Assembly: GCF_001941845.1 (NCBI RefSeq)
Contig: NZ_CP018870.1
Span: forward strand, 3,752,501 to 3,816,500
Length of the DNA: 64,000 nucleotides
From: Streptomyces sp. TN58
Lineage (GTDB): Bacteria > Actinomycetota > Actinomycetes > Streptomycetales > Streptomycetaceae
Reading direction: 5' to 3'
The notes beneath the pieces are model-generated. The model searched no databases. It was not told the origin of the DNA and was given only the letters and a program-made list of their open reading frames with translations. The position numbers and the translations under genes were made by a program. The number at the start of each line of letters is the position of its first letter. The stretch's first letter is position 1. Shown here piece after piece: positions 58,777-64,000 of the stretch.

Positions 58777-59241
58777 CTACGTCCCGGGCAGCTCCTCCTG
58801 CGGGCGGCCCACGAGGAGGTTCCAGCGCCCGGCCCGCCCGGTCAGCGTGGTCACCGAGTCCGGCCGTACGTCGAGCCGCCAGAAGGCCGCCGCCGGGAGC
58901 TCCAGGGCGTGCACCACGGCCGCCCGTACGACGGCCTGCTCGACCTCGGCCCGGTGCGTACCCGGGGGCAGGGCGGCCAGTTCCGCCCCGACACGGGCGA
59001 CCAGCGCGTCCACGGACTCGCCGCCCGGCGGGGCGTAGCCGGGGTCGGTCAGCCAGGCGTGCAGGGCCTCGGGAGTCTCGGCCGCCACCTCGTCCAGGGT
59101 GAGCCCGGCCCACTCCCCCGTGTCCAGGCCCCGCAGACCCGCGTATGCGGGGCACGGCCGCGCGTGGCCGAAGCGGCCCTGGCGGGCGGCGGTGTCCAGT
59201 GGGGGGCGCACGAGGTGGACGCGCACCGACCGACTCTTCAT
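58777..59241 (-). CDS. Degenerate histidine-phosphatase-like protein
   Basis: 154 residues from ATG. GLDTGEWAGLTLDEVAAETPEALHAWLTDP and the following GGESVDALVARVG match the phosphoglycerate-mutase/histidine phosphatase family. The catalytic RHG near the N-terminus is missing (VHLVRPPLDTAARQGRFG), and the early fold is shortened. Probably not an active phosphatase. Confidence 0.75.
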   Translation of the reverse strand: MKSRSVRVHLVRPPLDTAARQGRFGHARPCPAYAGLRGLDTGEWAGLTLDEVAAETPEALHAWLTDPGYAPPGGESVDALVARVGAELAALPPGTHRAEVEQAVVRAAVVHALELPAAAFWRLDVRPDSVTTLTGRAGRWNLLVGRPQEELPGT

Positions 59242-59490
59242 ACCGGGAGCCTAAGGGTTGTCCCGTGATCCCCGGCGGCCGCTGCACGAGTGCCGCCACC
59301 TGCTCGGATTCCCCTGCCGCCGCACCGTCTTCCGCCCGGTGCGTCCGGCCGCGGCGACCACGCCCGACCATGCGGAGGACTACTTTCGGCCTGGCCTCCG
59401 GTTTTCTAGCCGACCGGGCCCTTGTGCCCGTCCGCCCCGCCCAAGGAGGCTTTGCTGCCGACCAGTTGATGATGAAAGGGCCGATAGTCC

Positions 59491-59733
59491 ATGGCGACGG
59501 CGATCAGGGAATGGCGGGGCTGGACGGGTGCCGCACCCTTCTGGCTGAATTCCTTCCTGCTGCTCCTGGCTCCCTGCTGCGCCGTCACGCTGTTCGGCCA
59601 GATCGGCATCATCGCCGCCCTGGCCGCACTGGGCGGCCTGGCCCGCCACCTCTGGTACGGCGACTACGGCCATCCGGCCGTGCATCTGGCCGCCGTGGCG
59701 ATGGGCGCGGGCACGGCGGCCGTCGTCATGTGA
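59491..59733 (+). CDS. Small membrane protein
   Basis: 80 residues from ATG 59491. Two to three hydrophobic segments (FWLNSFLLLLAPCCAVTLFG, IIAALAALGGLARHLWY, HLAAVAMGAGTAAVV). No family recognised. Confidence 0.6.
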   Translation: MATAIREWRGWTGAAPFWLNSFLLLLAPCCAVTLFGQIGIIAALAALGGLARHLWYGDYGHPAVHLAAVAMGAGTAAVVM

Positions 59734-59780
59734 GCCCGTGGGGCCGGGGCCGCCCGGCCCTTCTTGGTGCTGCCCGGGCC

Positions 59781-59820
59781 TTTCCCGGTGCCGCCGGGCC
59801 TTTCCCGGTGCCGCCGGGCC
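59781..59820. repeat. Two tandem 20-bp repeats
   Basis: TTTCCCGGTGCCGCCGGGCC occurs twice in tandem (59781-59800, 59801-59820), with a partial third copy before. Not inside a gene. Confidence 0.9.
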
Positions 59821-60020
59821 CTCACCCGTTCGGGCGTATCCGCGCCGAACCCGGCGGCCGCGGCCGCGGACCGGCGCAAGCTGCGAACACTGCCCGATCG
59901 TGCGGCGACACGCCCGTGACTCCATGTCAGTCTCCCGTGTTTCACGGTGTGCCGATGGGCAGAGGAAGTGTCCACTGCTCACATGACCCCGGCCGCACGA
60001 GCCGGACAGGAGGGAATCCC

Positions 60021-60626
60021 ATGCCCCGCGCCCAGTGGGTCGTCGCGTCCCTGACGGTGGCTCTGCTGACCAGCACCGTCGTGGTGTTGCAGCGGACCGA
60101 GGGTGCCGCGCCGCCGCCCGGGGCCGCGACCACCGACGACGCGCTGCCCTCCCGGGCGCTGGGGCTGTCCGGCCACCGCCGCCTGGTACGTGAGCTGGAG
60201 CGGTCCGGCGGGAACGACCCCGTCGAGGTGACGCGGCCGCGCAGGATCGCCGCGGGGCCGTTGAGGACGGTCTCGGGACCGCTGCGGGCCGCCCGGCCGC
60301 TGAGGCTGCGCATCCCGAGCCTGGGCGTCGACGTGCCGTTCGGCGGCGAGGACGAGGAGGCCGCCTGGGACTCCGGAGGTCCGGCCCCCGGTGCGGCCGG
60401 CACCGCCGTGGTCACCGGAAGCGGGCTGCGGCTGGGGGAGTTGCGGCGGGGCCGGACCATCGAGATCCCGCGCGCGGACCGCCGTACGGCCGTGTTCACC
60501 GTCGTGGGGGTCTCACCCGGCGCGGCGCCACGGCAGGAGGAGCCCTCCGGGCGGGCCCAACTGCGGGTGATCGGCGGGGAGGCCGCGGTACTGGCCCGGC
60601 TGACGGGGCACCGCAGCAGCGGTTGA
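60021..60626 (+). CDS. Secreted sortase-fold-like protein without catalytic Cys
   Basis: 201 residues from ATG 60021 with AGGAGGGA. A signal-like start (WVVASLTVALLTSTVVVL) is followed by about 85 low-complexity residues. Then PLRLRIPSLGVDVPF and GTAVVTGSGLRLGELRRGRTIEIPRADRRTAVFTV follow the class F sortase pattern. The whole protein contains no cysteine, so it cannot be an active sortase. Confidence 0.7.
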   Translation: MPRAQWVVASLTVALLTSTVVVLQRTEGAAPPPGAATTDDALPSRALGLSGHRRLVRELERSGGNDPVEVTRPRRIAAGPLRTVSGPLRAARPLRLRIPSLGVDVPFGGEDEEAAWDSGGPAPGAAGTAVVTGSGLRLGELRRGRTIEIPRADRRTAVFTVVGVSPGAAPRQEEPSGRAQLRVIGGEAAVLARLTGHRSSG

Positions 60627-60729
60627 CACCTGGCGCTCTGTCAGCCGTGGGGGGTGTCTTCGTCCCCCGGTCGGCGGCTTCTGAGGGTCCGTCCGGGAGC
60701 CTTCCGGCGTGGCGGGGCAGACCCCTCGC

Positions 60730-61128
60730 ATGAACTGGAGGCGACGCGCACGCGCGGCACTGACGAGGGCGCTCACGGCGACCTGCGTCGTGCTGCTGTG
60801 CGTGTTCGGTGCCGGACCGACCGGCGCGGCCGCCGCGGAGCACCGCCCGGCCTGCCCGGCCCCTGCGCCCCCCTCGGGCCCCGCGGAGCCCATGGCTCCC
60901 GCCGAGCCCGGCGAGCCCGTGGAGGGCTCCACCGATCCGGCCGCCGACGCCGAGGCGCGCGCGGCCGTACGGGGGCCGGCGCGCGGGCTCGCCGGCGTAC
61001 AGCGGACCCCGTACGCGGTGTTTCACGTGAAACAGGGCGGCGCCCCGGCGTGCGGGCCCCGCGCGGGAGCGGCGGCCGAACCGGCCCTGTGCCTGCGGAC
61101 GGTGCGGAGTGTGGTCCTGCGCTGCTGA
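60730..61128 (+). CDS. Secreted hypothetical protein
   Basis: 132 residues from ATG (GTG 60709 possible). Signal peptide RRRARAALTRALTATCVVLLCVFGAGPTGAAAA, then a Pro/Ala/Glu linker and four cysteines, two in the last 25 residues. No family recognised. Confidence 0.65.
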   Translation: MNWRRRARAALTRALTATCVVLLCVFGAGPTGAAAAEHRPACPAPAPPSGPAEPMAPAEPGEPVEGSTDPAADAEARAAVRGPARGLAGVQRTPYAVFHVKQGGAPACGPRAGAAAEPALCLRTVRSVVLRC

Positions 61129-61201
61129 GCGGACCGAGGGCGAAAAGCGCCCTGGTCCCCAGCGCACCCCCACACCCCCCTGAGCACCGTGAGGTTCCGC
61201 C

Positions 61202-61360
61202 ATGCCCATCGACCCGTACGCCGCACTGAACGCCATGCTGCGCGCCGAGGTGTCCCGCTTCGCGCCGCCCGTACGCCAGGCCGAGCCGATCGCCCCGCCG
61301 AAGACCCCGGCCCCGGCAGCCGAGGACGAGGCTGATCCGCAGCAGACCCCGGCCGCGTAG
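61202..61360 (+). CDS. Very small hypothetical protein
   Basis: 52 residues from ATG with GTGAGG upstream: an amphipathic start (MPIDPYAALNAMLRAEVSRF) and a Pro/Ala/Glu tail. Compact start, stop and composition make it plausible. Confidence 0.55.
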   Translation: MPIDPYAALNAMLRAEVSRFAPPVRQAEPIAPPKTPAPAAEDEADPQQTPAA

Positions 61361-61453
61361 GACCGTCGGCAGACATGGAGCGGCGCCGGCTCCTCCGACC
61401 CGGTCTCGGGAGGGGGAGTCGGCGCCGCTGTGCGCCCGGCCGTGCGGGCCTGC

Positions 61454-61858
61454 TCAGTCCTCGTGCGTGTAGTAGCGGTAGAAGGCGACGATGCCGACGC
61501 CCGCGGCGACCGCCAGCCCGATCACGGCGGAGGTGAGGACCGACTCGTCGGTGAGGCTGTGCAGGTAGCCCACCGCGATGCCGCCGAAGGCTCCGTAGGC
61601 GGCGGCGTGGACCTCGCGCATCATCCGGGGGCCGATCCTGGCCAGCGCGAACATGATCGCGGCGAAGATCACGCCGCACAGGATGCCGTAGAAGACGTTG
61701 GCGACGGTGACGGGGCCTTCCTGGCGCTCGATGAAGGCGCACCAGACGCCGTAGACGAGTCCGAGGAGCAGTGGCCTGACGTAGGCGCCCTTGCTCAGGT
61801 GGGTCATGTCCGCCATCTGCCGGTGCTGCCGGTGGGCAGCGGGTGCCGCATGTGCCAT
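61454..61858 (-). CDS. Small three- to four-helix membrane protein
   Basis: 134 residues from ATG 61858 (GAGGAG site). Hydrophobic segments PLLLGLVYGVWCAF, VANVFYGILCGVIFAAIMFALA, AYGAFGGIAVGYL and SAVIGLAVAAGVGIVAFYRYY, with a His-rich N-terminus. No family recognised. Confidence 0.7.
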   Translation of the reverse strand: MAHAAPAAHRQHRQMADMTHLSKGAYVRPLLLGLVYGVWCAFIERQEGPVTVANVFYGILCGVIFAAIMFALARIGPRMMREVHAAAYGAFGGIAVGYLHSLTDESVLTSAVIGLAVAAGVGIVAFYRYYTHED

Positions 61859-61924
61859 GACGGGCTCCTCTCTCCCATCATCCAGGGCACACCCGCCGCC
61901 ACCGACCGGCAAGTGGATCAGCGG

Positions 61925-62323
61925 TCAGGGGGTGCGCACCGCCACGGCGTCGATCTCGAAGAGCATCCCGGGCAGGGCGAGTGAGGCCACGCCGATGAGG
62001 GTCTGCGCGGGAAGCTCGGTGCCCCAGGTGGCGTGCAGGTGCCTCACCAGCACCTCCAGCTTCCGCTGGTCGTGGCCGACGACGTAGGTGCCGATCCGGA
62101 CCACGTCGGCGGGGCCGAGGCCGACGGCGGCGAGGGCGGTGCGGAGGTTGGCGAAGGCCTGCTCCACCTGGTCGGCGAAGTCGTCGGAGACGACGTGGCC
62201 GCTCTCGTCGGAGCCGTACTGGCCGGCTATGAAGACCTGTTCGCCGGGGGCGGAGACGAGGTGGCTGTAGCCGTAGTCGGTCGGGGTGTGGAGTCCTGCG
62301 GGGTTGGTGATGCTGCGCGTCAT
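61925..62323 (-). CDS. RidA-family protein (enamine/imine deaminase)
   Basis: 132 residues from ATG. YjgF/RidA features: SHLVSAPGEQVFIAGQYG, FANLRTALAAVGLGPADVVRIGTYV and LIGVASLALPGMLFEIDAVAV. Typically removes reactive imines. Upstream of it, and in the same direction, is the Rrf2-type gene. Confidence 0.87.
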   Translation of the reverse strand: MTRSITNPAGLHTPTDYGYSHLVSAPGEQVFIAGQYGSDESGHVVSDDFADQVEQAFANLRTALAAVGLGPADVVRIGTYVVGHDQRKLEVLVRHLHATWGTELPAQTLIGVASLALPGMLFEIDAVAVRTP

Positions 62324-62370
62324 GCCGAGCTCCCTGCTTCCGTTTCCGTTGTCGTGCCGTGGCGTGCCCT

Positions 62371-62400
62371 GGCGTGCGGTGCCCTGGCGTGCGGTGCCCT
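62371..62400. repeat. Two tandem 15-bp repeats
   Basis: GGCGTGCGGTGCCCT at 62371-62385 and 62386-62400, between the RidA and Rrf2-type genes. Confidence 0.9.
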
Positions 62401-62439
62401 GCGTGTCCCTGCCCGCCCGGGCCCCTCCCGTCGCGTGCG

Positions 62440-62928
62440 CTATTGCGCGGCGAGCCAGGCGCGGAGCCGCTGTGGGGCCTCGGGCGCCTGCCGTTCGGCC
62501 TGCTCCCGGATCTCGTCGAGGTTCTGGGCGGCGAGCGCCTTGCGCCAGGCCAGTTCGGCCCGGCTCATGGCGTGCGCGATGGCGCATTCGGCAGCGTCCG
62601 AGCCCGCGGCCGCCGGGTGGCCCGCGCCCGGTCCCTGCTTGCGGATCTCCGCGCAGCGGAAGGCCTCCTCGGGTCCCTCGACGGCGGCGACCACGTCCAT
62701 GAGCGAGACGGCGGCGAGCGGGCGCGCCAGCCGGAAGCCGCCGCGCGGGCCGGGACTGGAGGTGAGGATGCCCGCCCGGGCCAGGGCCTGGAGCTGCTTG
62801 TTCAGGTAGGCCGCGGGCAGGTCGTGCCACGCGGCGAGCCGCGCCGCCGACACCGCCCGGTCCGGTCCGCTCCAGGCCAGGTTGACGCAGCTGTGAAGCG
62901 CCCACTCGACGCCCTCGCCCATCCTCAT
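62440..62928 (-). CDS. Rrf2-family regulator
   Basis: 162 residues from ATG 62928 (62922 also possible). N-terminal winged helix (VEWALHSCVNLAWSGPDRAVSAARLAAWHDLPAAYLNKQLQALARAGILTSSPGPRGGFRLA). It lacks the three clustered cysteines of IscR/NsrR: only separate ones remain (CAEIRKQ, CAIAH). Probably autoregulates through the palindrome just upstream. Confidence 0.9.
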   Translation of the reverse strand: MRMGEGVEWALHSCVNLAWSGPDRAVSAARLAAWHDLPAAYLNKQLQALARAGILTSSPGPRGGFRLARPLAAVSLMDVVAAVEGPEEAFRCAEIRKQGPGAGHPAAAGSDAAECAIAHAMSRAELAWRKALAAQNLDEIREQAERQAPEAPQRLRAWLAAQ

Positions 62929-62930
62929 AA

Positions 62931-62951
62931 TCTGGATACTAGATATCCAGA
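62931..62951. promoter_or_regulatory. Rrf2 operator
   Basis: TCTGGATA-CTAGA-TATCCAGA, perfect 8-bp inverted repeat two bases upstream of the Rrf2 start; also in the divergent region with the gene at 63048. Confidence 0.75.
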
Positions 62952-63047
62952 ATAAGAAGGGCAAGGGTCCCACTCCGACGCCGAGCCCACCACCCGCCCG
63001 CAGCAACACCGCTCGCGCCCCGGGACCTCCCCGCTTTCCCTGGTGAC

Positions 63048-63875
63048 GTGCGCACCATCCTGTCGGCGGTCCTCATCCTGCTCGTGGCACTCCTCATGCC
63101 CGCGAGCGCCGTCGCGCACTGGGCCGACCGCGATCTGGGCGAGGCCGACCGCTACACCGCCGCCATGGCACCCCTCGCCGAGAACACGGCGGTGCGGGAG
63201 GTCGTCGTCACCCACACCGCCCGCGCCCTCACCGGGCAGATCGACGCGGGCCCGTTCCAGGCGGGAGTGGACGCCCTGCTCGGCGAGGCACTGCACTCCT
63301 TCGCCGACACCCCCGCCTACCGGACGGCCTGGGACGCGGCCAACCGGGCCGCCCACGCCGCCTTCCTCGACGCCCTCACCACCGGCCACGGCAACGCCGT
63401 CACCATCGACCTCGCACCCGTCGTCGCCAAGATCAAGAGCGAACTCCTCGCCGACCAGGTGCCCTTCGCGGACCGCATCCCCGTGACCCGGCTGTCCGTG
63501 GAGGTCATGGAGTACGACAACCTCGGCGCACTCCGGAAAGGGTTCCGCATGCTCCAGATCGCCGGCGTCTGGCTCCCCGTGCTGACACTGCTCCTGGCCG
63601 TGTCGGCCGTCGCGGTCGCCGTCCGCAGGCGGCGCGCCGTGATCGCCACCGGCCTGGGCCTGGCGGTCGGGGCCGTCCTGCTCTGGCTCACGGTGGAGGT
63701 GTGCCGCCGCCTCACCCTCGACGACCTGCCCGCCGACATCGACCGCGCCGCCGCCGGCGCGGTGTACGACGCCCTCACCGCGTTCCTGCGCACCACCGCA
63801 GGGGTCGTGCTCCTGCTCGGGCTCGCGGCGGCTCTCGCGGCATGGGTGACGGGACGACTACGCCGAACCCCATAA
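63048..63875 (+). CDS. Membrane protein, relative of 49373
   Basis: 275 residues from GTG. Signal or anchor (RTILSAVLILLVALLMPASAVA), an outside helical domain of about 170 residues (DRYTAAMAPLAENTAVREVVVTHTA...), then three hydrophobic segments. Shares this plan and motifs with the gene at 49373. Divergent from Rrf2. Confidence 0.8.
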   Translation: MRTILSAVLILLVALLMPASAVAHWADRDLGEADRYTAAMAPLAENTAVREVVVTHTARALTGQIDAGPFQAGVDALLGEALHSFADTPAYRTAWDAANRAAHAAFLDALTTGHGNAVTIDLAPVVAKIKSELLADQVPFADRIPVTRLSVEVMEYDNLGALRKGFRMLQIAGVWLPVLTLLLAVSAVAVAVRRRRAVIATGLGLAVGAVLLWLTVEVCRRLTLDDLPADIDRAAAGAVYDALTAFLRTTAGVVLLLGLAAALAAWVTGRLRRTP

Positions 63876-63954
63876 GCTCGGAAGGTACAACACGCGCAGA
63901 ACGACGCAGAAGAACCCAGAAGAACCGATTCGCGAGCGGCGGCACGGAAGCGGG

Positions 63955-64000
63955 ATGAGCACCGAACGCACCGAACACATATCGTCGCGGCGCCCCCGGC
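63955..64000 (+). CDS. Start of a gene cut by the window end
   Basis: ATG 63955 with a GGAAGCGGG-like site begins MSTERTEHISSRRP and runs off the window. Nothing more can be said. Confidence 0.35.
   Translation, partial: MSTERTEHISSRRPR

Overview
The window is high-GC DNA with GTG and TTG starts, 4-bp stop/start overlaps and long GC hairpin terminators. Its gene content (factor-independent urate oxidase, SpoIIE and RsbW-like proteins, two short cold-shock proteins, actinomycete-type mobile elements) points to a Streptomyces chromosome. No search was run; all family names come from reading motifs.

Layout. 1-4356 is chromosomal: a low-complexity Ala/Glu protein, a YIP1-like membrane protein, a decayed IS110-family element, then a phosphoribosyltransferase and dCTP deaminase pair (dcd). 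A tRNA-Gly(CCC) at 4357-4427 is the integration site of a mobile element of about 21.6 kb. The last 42 bp from its anticodon loop onwards are repeated perfectly at 25996-26037. The element carries an XRE/ImmA-IrrE regulator with an unknown partner, integrase, excisionase, a second XRE regulator, a DUF3631-type ATPase, a DUF2637-type membrane protein, a MobC-like protein and a MOBP-type relaxase. It then carries a cargo block (14190-22517). Older, decayed copies of the tRNA end or of its terminator at about 22742 and 27411 suggest repeated insertion at this site.

Cargo. A divergent flavoprotein/XRE-TPR pair faces a tightly coupled operon: RsbW-like ATPase, MurA-like enolpyruvyl transferase, 5'-nucleotidase-like phosphoesterase (frameshifted), two divergent dCTP-deaminase-fold proteins, a GT4 glycosyltransferase and a serine hydrolase. 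The two deaminase-like proteins have lost complementary parts of the active site. The cargo is bracketed by two six-unit arrays of a 15-bp palindrome (GTTCC, five bases, GGAAC) repeating about every 24 bp. I consider this operon and its bracketing arrays the best candidate for an undescribed system: either a nucleotide-derived metabolite pathway or a nucleotide-acting conflict system.

22759-25838 holds two DUF5994-like proteins flanking a SpoIIE-type phosphatase. 26710-36872 holds regulators with their targets (TetR/hydrolase, TetR/NmrA-like, TetR/VOC), a type I-like DNA methylase with fused specificity region, and a membrane-anchored Mrr-like nuclease. 36988-40671 is a cold-shock and RNA region: csp with a 160-nt leader, a DEAD-box helicase whose ribosome binding site lies in a hairpin, a CBS-like protein, and a MerR gene behind a roughly 550-nt leader with repeated GCAGTAC. 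40736-49203 holds a sulfite-oxidase-type molybdoenzyme with cytochrome b, a VOC protein, a two-component system and an ABC exporter that share an operator. 49373-63955 is ordinary chromosomal content: membrane proteins, K+ channel, FAD oxidase, PP2C phosphatase, second csp with a matching leader, aminotransferase, urate oxidase, small secreted and membrane proteins, RidA and an Rrf2 regulator.
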